A stretch of DNA of 64,000 nt, taken from contig CM050451.1 of the NCBI GenBank assembly GCA_027563935.2, forward strand, positions 106,047,565 to 106,111,564. Reading direction: 5' to 3'. This document shows positions 48,418-60,539 of the stretch, piece by piece. Under the pieces are notes generated by a model, which was not told where the DNA came from, ran no database searches, and saw only the letters and a list, made by a program, of their open reading frames with translations. Source of the DNA: Costus lasius (lineage: Eukaryota > Streptophyta > Magnoliopsida > Zingiberales > Costaceae). The position numbers were made by a program, and so were the translations under genes. Numbering within the stretch: the first letter of the stretch is position 1; each line of letters opens with the position of its first letter.

Positions 48418-49872
48418 TGATGACATGTAAAAATATGATATTTCGTGACCCAATTTCATTCTTATTTTAGAGCATAATGCATGTTTCGTCTCATATATTT
48501 ACTCAAATGCTTCATATTCTTCAGAACCTTCACTTTTCCTCTGTTTTAATGAAATGTAGGTATTTGATCTCAAAACCAATGGAATTTGGAGAATCTGAAG
48601 GTATGGGACGATTTCCCATGATGAGATGGAGCTACACGCCAAATTTCAGCACAAACGAAGCTTTCTACAGAGTACACGGTCGTGGGTGTGCACCCATACA
48701 CGGCCGTGCATCACCCAGACAACCCAGACCTTCCCGAGCCATGCACGGGCGTGACCATGCATTGATACACGGCCGTGAAGAGCAAGTTGTGCACAAAATT
48801 AGATTTCCCGAGCCGTGCACGGGCGTGACCGTGCACCGATACACGGCCGTGTACCACCGCGAGCAGATTGATAGGCGTCCAGTATTTTGGTGATAACTTT
48901 CTATTCTGGGCTCGGATTTGGACGAAATTTTAGGGGGACCTTCCCAACTTAGCCACGAACGATTAGGGACACTGTTCCGGCGAACGAAGCGAAACGGCAA
49001 CAACTTAGGGTTTTGGGCGATTTTCCGATCGGCGACACTGTTCCGGCGGGTTTCTCTCTTCGTTCCGACGTGGAGGATCACGCTGAGCCATCTCCTATCA
49101 AAGATCTACCATTCCCCTTGGTTTGATTCGATTTTCATGAGAGATTCTATGTATTTATCGATGTATACCATAGCGTAATCTTATTTTCGGGGTTTGGGCG
49201 TAGCCCACTGTAAGAATGCTTGATAATATAACTTGATCTATATTTTTCTCTATTTATCTTTGTTATTATTCATGTTTAGGATGTTTTAATTCTTGTTTAC
49301 ATACTAGCCATATGTATGCATGCTTTAGATGTCGAGGGAAGGACTGAGAGGTGAACCTTGACTATCGGAACCCCTAGACTGGATTGGTGATTTCGTGTTG
49401 CGAGAGCACTCGAAATCACTCGAGGAACCCTAATCTTTCACAGATTCCATTGGATCCATCTTAACCCTAGTAAGCCACTAGAGTAGGAGACTTGGGTTAA
49501 GACGGATACCGGACCGTGTCCTGAGAGGGAGCGCGTCTGTACCCTAGGAAGGATTACCTTGAGAACTTAGGTGAAACTTTATTTAAAACTTCAAGCTTTA
49601 ATTTTCATGCGTTCTTCGGTGTGGTGAAACCTAAAACCCAGATCTTCTCTCATAATCTTAAAACCCCATTTGCTTGTTTCCTGCATTGTTTACTTTTAGT
49701 CAGCATTAGTTTAATTACTTGCTTTAGGATTAGTGACACTTCTACACCCTTTAGATCACTTTTCTATTGATTAACCGATCAGTTAGTACTTGACCCTAGT
49801 CCCTGTGGGTTCGATCTTTTTATTACGTGATAGACTGTGCACTTGCGGTAGCAGTCTATCTAGGCCCTATCA
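48418..49872 (+). repeat. 3' LTR of element C, 1455 bp
   Basis: Starts TGATGACATG, ends CCCTATCA, and is preceded by GCTTGAGGACAAACAAA as in element B. Its last 80 bp are similar in plan to the B LTR end (CCCTGTGGG..TCGAT.TTTT...GTGCACTTGC), so B and C are related families. It contains CACGGCCGTG at 48699, 48768 and 48842 (spacing 69 and 74 bp). Confidence 0.82.
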
Positions 49873-50960
49873 GCCAATAACTTCGAAATAAAGCCTGCTC
49901 TTCTTTCTATGGTGCAACAAAACCAGTTTGGCGGTTCTCCTCTTGAGGACCCCAACATGCACCTTTCTATTTTTTTTTGGAATATTGTGATATGTTGAAA
50001 ATTAACGGTGTGTCTACTGATGCTATCAGGTTACGACTGTTTCTCTTTTCTTTGAGGGACAGAGCGAGAGCTTGACTGCACACACTACCTGCTGCTTCGA
50101 TAAGAACATGGGCAGAGCTTTCTCGAGCCTTTCTCTCCAAGTACTTCCCTCCATCAAAAATAATTCAATTGCGAAATCAGATAACGAGTTTCATGCAAAA
50201 GGATGGAGAGTCTCTATATGAAGCTTGGGGGAGGTTTAAAGAGCTCCAAAGGATGTGTCCACATCACGGAGTTGAGACTTGGGTTTTGATCCAAACGTTC
50301 TACAGCGGTTTGGATTACAACACGAGACTTACAGTGGACACTACAGCAGGAAGTGCTTTGATAAATAGGAGAGTTGAAGATGCAATGAACCTTCTCAAGG
50401 ATATGACGATCAACTATCACCAATGGACATCTGAGAGAGGTACTTCTACCAAGAAGTCAGGTAAGTATGACCTAGACTCTCTTACTGCACTCACGGCTAA
50501 AGTTGATAATTTGACTAGGAAGCTTGATTCTTGGTCTGTTAATTCTATGAATGTTAACGCTATTTCTTGTGAGGTTTGTGGAGTTGCAGGACATGCAGGG
50601 GCAGATTGCCAGGTGAGGGATGGACAGATGGCTGCGATCAACTCTGAGCAATTGAATGCTGTTGGAAATTTTAACCCGAACAATAATCCATACTCCAACA
50701 CATTCAATCAAGGGTGGTTAAACCACCCAATTTCTCTTACCGGACAACTCAGCCGATTCAGCCTGGACAAGTTCCACCACAGCAAACCTAGCCCCATAAG
50801 GAAACTTTAGGCAACCCCAACAGAACAATTTCAGACCTCCAGGATTTCAGGCTAGAAACTACAATGCACCATCACCACAGCCAAGGCCCAATAATGATTC
50901 AAATCTGAGCAAGCAACTTGAAGGACTTACAGACATGATGAAGATGATGATGACAAGGAT
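49873..50960 (+). pseudogene. element B gag, 5'-truncated
   Basis: The frame resumes within gag (NNFEIKPALLSMVQQNQFGG, PLEDPN). It continues through AIRLRLFLFSLRDRARAW-type sequence with a stop in place of the Trp codon and a frameshift in a T-run near 49975, then LRNQITSFMQKDGESLYEAWGRFKELQRMCPHHG. A zinc knuckle follows: CEVCGVAGHAGADC (CX2CX4HX4C) at about 50570-50612. The frame ends at 50810 and continues shifted. This is the nucleocapsid/capsid region of an Athila-type gag. Confidence 0.88.
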
Positions 50961-51060
50961 GGACTCCCTGGAGACACACAATAAGATGCTAGAGAGTCAG
51001 CTAGCCCAGCAAGCTAGCTCATCTTCTAGAGCACCAAGCAAGCTTCCATCCCAACCATAA

Positions 51061-54000
51061 GTAAATCCGAGGGAGCACTGCAATGCAATCTCCACTTGGA
51101 GCGGCAAGCAGCTTGAAGATCCAAAGATGCCGACTGATGACATGACAGATGAGTTGACTACCAGACCTATGGAACTGCAGTCAGATGCAACACCGGTGGC
51201 ACCTGAGCCAGTTGAAGAGGAGCAGCCCTATGTGGGACCGCCTGCATACAAGCCACCGATTCCTTTTCCACAGAGCTTGTCAAGGCTAAATTGGACAAGC
51301 AGTTTGGTAAGTTTTTAGAGGTTTTAAAGAAACTTTACATTAACATCTCTTTCGCAGATGCCGATTTATGCAAAATTTCTTAAAGACATCTTATCGAACA
51401 AGAGGATGCTAGAGGATCAAGAGACTGTTGCACTCACTGAGGAGTGCTGCGCCGTCATTCAGAACAAGCTCCCTCAGAAGCTTAAGGACCCAGGCAGTTT
51501 CTTCATACTCTGCCAGATTGGGGAGATGTCTTTTTAGAGAGCTTTGTGTGATCTAGGAGCAAGCGTTAGCCTCATGCCACTATCACTCTGTAAAAAGCTA
51601 GATCTAGGGGATTTGCAACCAACTAGTATTTCCATACAGCTTGTAGATAGATCTGTGCGTCACCCAGTTGGTATTCTAGAGGACGTTCCTGTTAAAGTAG
51701 GAGATTACTTTATTCCTGCTGATTTTATTGTTCTGGAGATTGATGAGGATAACAGACTCCCTATCATCCTGGGGAGACCTTTTCTTGCTACTGCAGGCGC
51801 TATCATGGATGTCAAGCATGGGAAACTATCTTTGAACATCTGTGGCAACGTCATCCAATTTGATCTTACTGACACGTTGAAAAAACCTTCTCTTGCAGGT
51901 ACATGCTACAGGGTGGACATTGTGGAAAAAGCCACACAGGATATTGAACCGCCCAAGAGAGAAGTGGACCCACTGGAGCTTGCCCTAACAAACTCTGTTG
52001 ACAAAGATGAAAAAGGGGAAGTTGAGAAGTTTGTTACAATGCTGGACGCTGATACAAGCCCTGAAAACAAGAAAGAAGAAATTCAGGAGACTCATGAACA
52101 GAAGAAAATTGAACTCAAGAACTTGCCTAGCACTTTGAGATACGAGTTCTTGGGAGATGATTCTACATGCCCCGTGATTGTTAGTGCGGCGTTGGACAAG
52201 GAGCAAACCGAATTATTGCTTAATGAACTTCGCCTCCATAGGAAGGTAATAGGTTACTCATTAGATGACATAAAAGAGATTAACCCCTCTGTTTGCATGC
52301 ACAGGATCCTATTGGAAGACAACAATAAACCTTCTGTAGAGTTTCAGCGCCGACTAAACCCACATCTAAAGGATGTAGTGAAGAAAGAAGTGCTCAAACT
52401 ACTAGATGCCGGAGTTATGTATCCAATTTCAGATAGTTCTTGGGTAAGTCCAGTACATGTTGTACCCAAGAAAGGCGGCGTCACAGTGATAAAGACCGAG
52501 GCAGACGAGCTGATACCTACGCGCACGGTCACGGGACACAGGATGTGCATAGACTACCGAAAGTTAAATTCGGCTACGCGAAAGGATCATTTCCCTCTTC
52601 CATTTATAGATCAGATGTTAGATAGATTAGAGCATAACTCTTATTTTTGCTTTTTGGATGGCTTTTCAGGTTTCTTCCAGATCCCTATCCACCCGGATGA
52701 CCTGGAGAAAACAACCTTCACATGTCCCTATGGCACATATGCGTATAGAAGGATGCCCTTTGGCCTCTGCAACGCCCCCGTGACCTTTCAACGAGCAATG
52801 ATGGCCATATTTTCTGATTTTAACGAAGATTTTATGGATATATTTATGGACGATTTTTCTGTGTATGGTTCTTCATTTCATCATTGCTTGTCTAATTTGT
52901 CTAAGGTTTTGCAGAGGTGCGAAGAGGTGAACCTAGTCTTGAACTGGGAGAAGTGCCACTTCATGGCAAGGAAGGCATTGTCCTTGGGCACCTAGTATCT
53001 GAACGAGGGATAGAGGTGGATAGAGCGAAGATTGAAGTCATTGAACATCTCAGGCCACTTACATCAGTAAAGGGGATCAGGAGCTTTCTTGGACACGCTG
53101 GCTTTTATAGAAGATTTATTAAAGATTTTTCTAAGATAACTCGACCCTTAACTAATTTACTCGCTAAAGATGCTATGTTTTGCTTTGACAGGGATTGCGA
53201 TGAGGCCTTCTCAAAACTAAAGGAAGCATTAATCTCGGCTCCAATAATTCAACCCCCGGATTGGTCGCTACCTTTCGAGTTGATGTGTGATGCTAGCGAC
53301 CAAGCTGTTGGGGCAGTCTTGGGTCAGAGGAAGAAGCGGTTTCTACATGATGTGAAGTTTTATTATTAGGACGAGCCATATCTATACCGGAGATGTGCGG
53401 ACGGGTTGTACAAACGATGCGTACCAGAAGTGGAGATACATGATGTGTTGAGCCATTGCCATACTTCACCTTACGCAGGACTGATACGCACCGCAAGTGC
53501 ACGGTGTTATTAAAGTAATACAAAAGATATCGATCCCACAGGGAGCAAGGTGAGTACTAGAAAGTCTAATTTTTCGGAATCCAAGATAATCGAATCGTGA
53601 TTTTTAGAACTTTAAAAACTAAAATTAAGCGAAATCGTAAGCAAGAAATCAAACAACTAGGCAGGGAAAATATATGAGAGAGAATATCAGGGCAAAGGTT
53701 TCCACCACTCTGACGATCTTATATGCGCTATGAAATAAATAACGGTTATTTGGATTTACAGGTCTGCATAAGGAATCTACCCTATTGTACGAAGGTGCCC
53801 TCTTTCGAGTGAACACCCCGGTGTTTGCCTAAACGTCTCCTACTTTCGCAGTGGACCAATTTCGACAAACCCAATGAGTTCCGTGGTAGATTATGGATCC
53901 TCGAGCGAAGGGCAAGCACTTTCGCGTCAAATATGGGTGTCTCGCCCTAACTCGCCTTTTCCTCGATTGTTCCTCAAATATGGCACGAGAATTAGGGCTT

Positions 54001-55669
54001 TTATGTTCCTTGCCCTCTCCTTCGAATCAGCTTTCCATAGAATCCACACTTGCTAAATTTGGACTTGAATCGGGTCTGAAATCAGCGAAAAACCGAGTGT
54101 CTGTCGGGCTGTCCAGAAAGCATCATAGGTGAACCCCTAGTGGTAAAGTGTTCTGTGCAGTTCTGATGTGAAATAATCACAGGTGAACCCCGTGGGGTTC
54201 ACCTACCAGTGAAATCCTCGGCATATTTCTGTGCAGGTATCTTCAGACAGAATCACGGGTGAACCCCATGGGGTTCACCTGCCAGTGAAGTGCGCAATAG
54301 ATTTCAGAAACCTTTGACATCATCGGTGAAGTATAGAAAGGGCTCCGATTGAGCCCAAATTTTACGGGCAGTTTCGTCTTCTCATAAGGAATCACCCCAT
54401 ACTTTTAGATTCTTCAAAAAGTCTTCAAAATTGGGTGATTTAACCTGAAATTCAATAAGACAGACGAAAAGTGAAGATTCTGAAGTTTTTAACTAAATAA
54501 GCCTTAAAGGAGTGTAAAAATATTCAAATAGGCCCAAATTCATCATGGAATATCAGTAAAAATCACTACTAAAATACAATGCATCAAGGACACTCGGGGC
54601 CTCTAAAAGAGCTTTTAAAGTTTTACAGTCTAGTTTGTATTGGCCTTCCATATTCCATAATGCTAAACAATTTGTCTCCACTTGTGACAGTTGCCAACGG
54701 GCTGGAAACTTATCAAAAATAGAAGAGCTTCCACTCAACAACATCATAGAAGTGGAAATTTTTGATGTATGGGGTATAGACTTCATGGGCCCTTTCCCCT
54801 CTTCATGTGGAAAATGGTACATTCTGGTCGCCGTCGACTACGTGTCGAAGTGGGTGGAGGCATCCGTTAAAGCTACAAATGATTTTAGAGTCGTTATGAG
54901 GTTTATGAAGCGGACTATTTTCCCCCGATTTGGAGTTCCACGTGTGTTAATTAGCGACGGCGGCTCCCACTTCAATGAGCAGAAATTTGGGGCACTACTG
55001 AAAAAGTACGGTGTGAAGCACAGAATTGCTACGCCCTATCATCCTCAAACTAGTGGTCAGGTAGAAGTCTCCAATAGAGAAATCAAATAAATTTTGGAGA
55101 AGACTGTATCGCGATCACGGAAGGATTGGGCAATGAAATTACCGGATGCCTTATGGGCTTATAGGATAGCACTCAAAACACCCCTCGGTATGTCTCCTTT
55201 CCAACTTATTTATGGGAAATCATGTCATTTACCCGTTGAGCTTGAGCACAGGGCATATTGGGCTGTCAAGCAAATCAACTTCGATTTCAAGAACGCTAGT
55301 GAAAGGAGAAAGCTACAACTTGACGAGTTGGACGAGATGCGCCTTTTTGCTTACGAAAATACCAAGAGCTACAAAGCACGCACCAAGTTCTGGCATGACA
55401 AGCGCATTGCAAAGAAGGAATTTCATGAGGGGGACAAAGTACTTCTGTTTAATTCAAGACTTAGGCTATTTCCAGGGAAGCTTCGCACGAGATGGTCCGG
55501 TCCTTTCACAGTTCAGAAAGTTCAACCATATGGTGCCATCACTATTTGGACAGAATGAACTGGGAGTTTCACAGTAAACGGACACCGCCTCAAGCACTAC
55601 TTTGAAGATGAGAGGGTCGAAAGAGAGGAAGTTCTTGCTCTTTCAGACCCCCCGGACTTGCAACTTTGA
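51061..55669 (+). pseudogene. element B pol remnant, with an internal deletion and a solo LTR insertion
   Basis: Protease (CDLGASVSLMPLS, with a stop just before at 51537-51539), RT (CIDYRKLNSATRKDHFP, MPFGLCNAPVTFQ, FMDDFSVYG) and the start of RNase H ([15 protein letters not shown]) are present. At about 53330 the frame jumps from GQR to KKRFLHDV, so about 470 bp including the RNase H core is deleted relative to element C. A frameshift lies near 52975. Integrase is split by the solo LTR at 53482-54586 and resumes with a 1-nt shift ([27 protein letters not shown]-like [25 protein letters not shown]), then a stop at 55088-55090 and another at 55556. Dead. Confidence 0.92.
53482..54586 (-). 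repeat. solo LTR of the B family, reverse orientation, TSD AGGAC
   Basis: On the minus strand it begins TGATGCATTG and ends GTGCGTATCA-like, with the B-family LTR plan. It is flanked by AGGAC at 53477-53481 and 54587-54591. It carries GTGAACCC....GGGTTCAC dyads at 54183 and 54259 and a half-site near 54129. It is shorter and diverged from the other B LTRs. It interrupts integrase of element B. Confidence 0.9.
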
Positions 55670-55709
55670 AAACTCTTATGGTCGAGCTACCGACCCAAAT
55701 CTAGCGCTC

Positions 55710-55725
55710 TTGGGAGGCAACCCAA
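55710..55725 (+). repeat. TTGGG-AGGCAA-CCCAA hairpin after pol (element B)
   Basis: Identical 16-bp stem-loop to that at 45468-45483, about 40 bp after the pol stop. Confidence 0.8.
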
Positions 55726-55940
55726 GTTTTTGATTGATTTTAGTTCTTATGCATAATTTTTCCTTGTCATTAGTTAGTGTTTTAGATCGTTGATTTGTTT
55801 TTCATTTATTTTTGCTTTTCTAGAAGGGATCGCCACTAATTTGATGTCTCTATATGTTGTAGGAAGAAGAGGGAGTGTTGGAAATTTTTTTCAAATTTTT
55901 TTTCAGATTTTTTCGAGTGTACAGTGAACATCACGGCCTG

Positions 55941-56236
55941 GTGAACCCTATGGGGTTCACGTGATGTGTACTGTACCGGTGCGCCCAGACTTTGTGACCT
56001 AGAGAATTTCACGGGCAGGTGAACCCCAGCGGGTTCACCAGTATTCTTTCTGGGCAGAAACCATCCAGTGAGCTTCATAGGCAGGTGAACCCCACGGGGT
56101 TCACAATCTTTCCAAAGACCAGAAAATTTCCAGAACGCTTCACGGGTCGGTGAACCCCAGCGGGTTCACCCGTGTTTCTGTTGCTTCAGCCCAACCACAG
56201 TAAACATCACGGGCGAGTGAACCCGGGTGGGTTCAC
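55941..56236. repeat. GTGAACCC-N4-GGGTTCAC dyad array in the pol/env spacer (element B)
   Basis: Five 20-bp dyads at 55941, 56019, 56085, 56150 and 56217, spaced 78, 66, 65 and 67 bp. The outer eight bases of each arm are perfectly complementary in all five copies, while the four central bases vary. The sequence between dyads is only loosely repeated (often ..CACGGGCAG before the dyad). Confidence 0.92.
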
Positions 56237-56736
56237 TAGAATTTCATCTTATGTTCGCCCGAAATTAGGGCACGCACGCTAGGTATCTGCCGCCGCCTTC
56301 CACACTTCACGAAAATCCAACCAATCTCGCCGCCTTCTCTTCTTCCAAGCCTCCGAAGGGATCTCTAAGGGGTTTGATCTTGATTTCCCCTCTCATCCAA
56401 ACCGGCATCTTCTTCAATTAGTCCCGGATTTTCAATTCACCGGTTTCTTCGAGTTTTTCAGCCGGTCGTCGCTGCCTCCCGATTTCGACGCAGCCGATCG
56501 AATCAGGCAGTTTTCTCTACTTCTTAACACTCGAAGAAGTTCTCCAAGAGTTCGAGAACACTTTTGCCATCCTCCAGACGGATTTAAAACTTCGATCGAA
56601 TTAGATTGTGGGTTTTCCCTCCGCCTGTTCTTCGAAGCTTGTTTCCGACGATCTGCCGCTATCTCCGTTTCCTCGCACCTCCAGCCAGATCTTCTCACCG
56701 ACGCTTACTAGCCATCTCCCTACCTTATCAGCCATC

Positions 56737-59700
56737 ATGCCTCCGAGGATGAAAGCTATGGTTAGCAAAAGAACCGCATGACCGCAGCAAGCGCTCTCAG
56801 ATTCGTCCGCCACGGACGATGAGGAGTACGAGCCGACGCCTACTCCTCCTTCCCACCGGCCTTCTTCGGCTACGCCAGGCTCCTCTTTGTCTCGTCACGA
56901 TCGCACACCTGCCAGCCGACCACAGTGATGCATTGCATTTTGGTAGTGTTTTTCCGTTGTATTTCATGTCAAATCTAGGCTTATTTTAACACTTTTATAC
57001 TCATTGTAGCCTTATTTCCTTCATATCTTCGGAATCTTCACTTTTTGGTACTTTTATGCAATTTCAAGTAAAAACACCCTTTTTTTTTGACATATTTTGA
57101 AGATTCTGAGGCCATGGGACAATTTCTCATGTGAAGACGAAGTCACGCGTCAAATTTGGGCTTAAACAGAGTTAGCCTCAAAAATATGGCCAGGTGAACC
57201 CCATGGGGTTCACCAGATTCTTCGCCTGGCTGCAGGAAACTTACAAAGAGAATCATGGCTGGGGTTCACCATCCCGGTCGTCAGCCAGCAGAGGTCCACA
57301 AAGCATCACGGCCAGGTGAACCCCACCGGGTTCACTGGTTTTCACTTTGGTCGAGATCTGTCCAGAGAGAAGCACGGGTTGGTGAACCCCACCGGGTTCA
57401 CCGCGCTTCTATTCGTCCAAACTCACATAGGGAATCACAGGCAGGTGAACCCGGCGGGGTTCACCCGTGATTCCAACCCAGGCGCGAACGAGACCGAATT
57501 CCACTCGGTTTTTCCATGATTTCTCACTCGTTTGGAGTCCAAATTTAGCAAGTGAGGTGTCTATGGAAAGCTCTTTCAGAGGTGAACAGATGGAATATAA
57601 AAGCCCTAATTTTCATGCCCTAACTATCGAGCATTCACGTGAAGAAGCGGCGTGGGCGGAAGAACACGGCGACAAAGGCGATTTTTGGAGATTGAGACAC
57701 ATGATCATCATGATTTCTTCAGGATTCCTTCGGTTCATCATCTCCTTCCCCTTAGCTTCATTTTATTATAGTTTTCATTTCATTAAAAGAGAGATTTTGA
57801 GCATTTCAATGACGATTGTAGTGTAAACCCTATTTCGGGGCTTGGTGGAAACCGTTTGAAGATTTTAATTGCAAACTTTGTATCTATTTATGTTATTTGG
57901 TATGAATTGTGAGCATATTTTACTTTGACGTATTTATTTCGTGGTTTTATCTTGGCCGAGTAATATCGCGTGTTAGCCGTTACGATTCATATCGAGTGAA
58001 GGATCGTAAGGGTCGAACCTCTGAGTAAAACTTGCGAGACCTTGACACGAGAGTGCTTGGTCTTCGCTCGAGGATTTCATAGTCTGCCATAGAACTTATT
58101 GGGTTCGTCTTAGAACGATCCACCGCGAGAGTAGGAGGTCGGTCTAAAACAAACACCGGGGTGTATCACTCGAGAGAGGGCACCTTGTACCCTAGGGTTA
58201 GACTCCTTGTACAAAACCAATAAACCAAGTAATTAATATCTTTCTTGTGCGATTAAGATTATCATCGTGGTGGAAGTCATAGCCCTGAAGTCTCTCTCAT
58301 ATCTTTTCTCTACTGAAGTAGTTGCAATTGTTTGTTTTCAATTTTCGTCTTCAAAAACCCACGTTTCGATTTGCCTAGCTATTAAGACTCGGACTGTCTA
58401 GTACTCAACCTTGTTCCCTGTGGAATTCGACATCTTTTATATTACTTCGACATATCTGTGCACTTGCAGATCGTGTCACACAGCCCTACGTATCTCCCCC
58501 AAATGAGTTCGGGATTATCTTCCGGAATGCAGCGCAAGAGGCACGATATCAGATACCGCGACAACGCCGTGTGCTCAATACAAGGTATTTTGACCGAACC
58601 ACACTACAGATGCTAGGGATGCTAGGAGACGTTGATTTGATGTATGCAGCCATAGAGTGGGAGCAATTCCAGTAACTATTCTCACCCACTTACATTGGCA
58701 CCACTCTAGAATTCCTGAGCTCATTAGAAGTAAAGGCTGATCCTATACTTGAGGATGATCCAAGCCGTCTGTCTTTCCGCTTGGGTAATATCGAACACAT
58801 CCTCACTCTTTCACAGTTTCGCAGCATTTACGACTTTCCAGAACCTTGTGCACACAGAGTCCCTACCGAGTACAGTGAGCAGAACTTCTGGGGCGCTATT
58901 ACTAACGAGCACATCTACTCCGCTCGTGTAACTCGTGCTTCCAATCTGTGCAACCCAGTGATCAAGTACGTTCACCGCGTATTGGCCCACACTCTCTTTG
59001 GCCGCGGTGAAAGTGACGGTATGGTTCGACAGACTGAGTTATTCTATATCTGGTGCATGCTCCACAGTTTTAGAGTCGATTCTAGGTATTATCTGGCAAA
59101 GCATCTCAGCCGCATCGCCCGTTCTTTGAGGGGGGCGATGGTAATTGATGGCTTGATCACACCTTTGGCAGTTTTCCTGGGCATTATCCCCTCCGGCACA
59201 TTGGAAGCTACCGGCAACAACAGGCTCGACATCGAGTCTTGTGTTGCCATGAAGCTGATCATTCACAAGGGTGATTCATATTGCATGACATTCAAGGGAA
59301 ACCCCTTCTGCCTGCCTTTGCCAAACCCGGAGCGCACATCAGTTAGAGTCCGTGGAAACTGGTGCATCCAGCCAGTTGAGGGCGCACAGCCTGATCCAGT
59401 CGACATTGCACCACCAGTGCCCAGAGCATTTTCTTTTGGTGGCACCTCCTCTCACGACTCTATGATGTCTGTATTGCAGGAAATTAAAGAGGAGCAGCTT
59501 CATCAGCGCGAGATGATCGATCACCTGGACACCACCGTTACCTACATCCAGCAGAACCAATCTTCACAATGGGAATCGATGGAAGCACACATGCAGAGGC
59601 AACACAAAATGATGGGTTCTGTTTGGGAGAAGCTATCACGCATAGATGATAGGCTGGCCTTTATCAATGAGGAGAACATGACACGCATGGACATCTCTTC

Positions 59701-59788
59701 TGACGAGGAGGCCGAGCCAGACTATAGCGCACGCGGAAAGAGCAAGAGCTCCCGGGCTTCTAGCTCTCACTCGCGTAAGCGAAGGTAG
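56737..59788 (+). pseudogene. element B env-position ORF, split by a solo LTR
   Basis: It starts MPPRMKAMVSKRTA, followed by a stop at 56779-56781. An acidic/Pro-Ser lead runs to 56925, where a solo LTR (56926-58478) is inserted. It resumes at 58484 with PYVSPPNEFGIIF, a stop at 58673-58675, then a long intact stretch (58781-59788) with FRSIYDFPEP, KYVHRVLAHTLFGRGESDGM, LPLPNPERTSVRVRGNW and a coiled-coil-like Gln/Glu-rich segment. The tail SSSHSRKRR is basic. It is similar to the C ORF but better preserved and longer at the C-terminus. The basic tail and coiled coil suggest a nuclear or nucleic-acid-binding protein rather than a membrane protein (inference). Confidence 0.82.
56926..58478 (+). 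repeat. solo LTR of the B family, TSD CACAG
   Basis: 1553 bp, starting TGATGCATTG and ending GTGTCA, flanked by CACAG (56921-56925 and 58479-58483). Full dyads lie at 57194, 57316, 57382 and 57445 with a half-site near 57262. The spacings (122, 66 and 63 bp) again fit a unit of about 61-66 bp. It is the longest B-family LTR here. Confidence 0.93.
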
Positions 59789-60539
59789 CTTCCCATCACC
59801 ATCAGCATCATCATCATCCACTCCTCTCACATCATGGTATTGCATAGAGGACTATGCAAACTTTTAGAGTGGGTGAGCTTTCTATACTCCGGTTTCTATT
59901 TTCTTGCTACATGTGGGTATTTGACTGTGATTGCTTGACTTTGCTATGTTTGGACTTGAGACTTTTATTTTGATATGGATATTATGTGGCATTGTATCTT
60001 ATATGTCATCTTATTCGTGGGTCTGGTCCACTTCTTCAGGCCCCACTCTGTGACAGATTTGTATGACACTATTTTTCTTGCTTGCGTCCGCACTTTGTTA
60101 TGGTCATTATGCTTTTCATTCATGCTGTGTAAATTTTTCCATGCTTTGCCCGGGTCTTGTCCTCTCATGGCAATTTTATTTCACAATTTTGAATATTTTG
60201 AGTTGAATGCATGATTGGTTAGGAATAATCAAAGAATTAAGTCTGGAGTGATACCTCCTTGTTAGAAATATTGTTTGATCATATCTATATGTCCTATGAT
60301 TTAGAAATTTTGTGATTTGGATTGATTTTGAGTTGTTCATTAGTAGGTCAAATATTTCTATGATTGTTTAATCAACTCAAGTTTGCAACTTACATGAGAA
60401 TCATATTGAGATACATATTCACTTAGTTATTCTTTGATTTCCTTTCTATTGTTGGGAAGACACTGCATTTGTTAGAAAGGTTAAGTTATCAACTGCTGAG
60501 CATAGCATAAAAAAAATTTCATTTTTCTCACCCTTAGAT

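Larger units (their letters stand above)
41231..49872 (+). mobile_element. element C: second-family Athila-like retrotransposon, 5'-truncated
   Basis: Order: 3' end of gag, pol (to 45426), a pol/env spacer with CACGGCCGTG dyads, an env-position ORF (46238-47412), a spacer, GCTTGAGGACAA just before the LTR, and the 3' LTR (48418-49872). The 5' LTR, primer site and most of gag are missing. The right end falls inside the gag frame of element B, so C probably inserted into B and later lost its 5' half by deletion. Confidence 0.8.

Noticed and set aside
45654..56236. Regularly spaced palindromes as a CRISPR array
   Set aside because: Plant nuclear retrotransposon context, spacers are diverged repeats rather than unique, no cas genes; the period is twice that of CRISPR.
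57255..57519. Frames with repeated NPTGFT/EPHRVH units as a repeat protein
   Set aside because: They are the GTGAACCC..GGGTTCAC dyads read in two frames inside an LTR.
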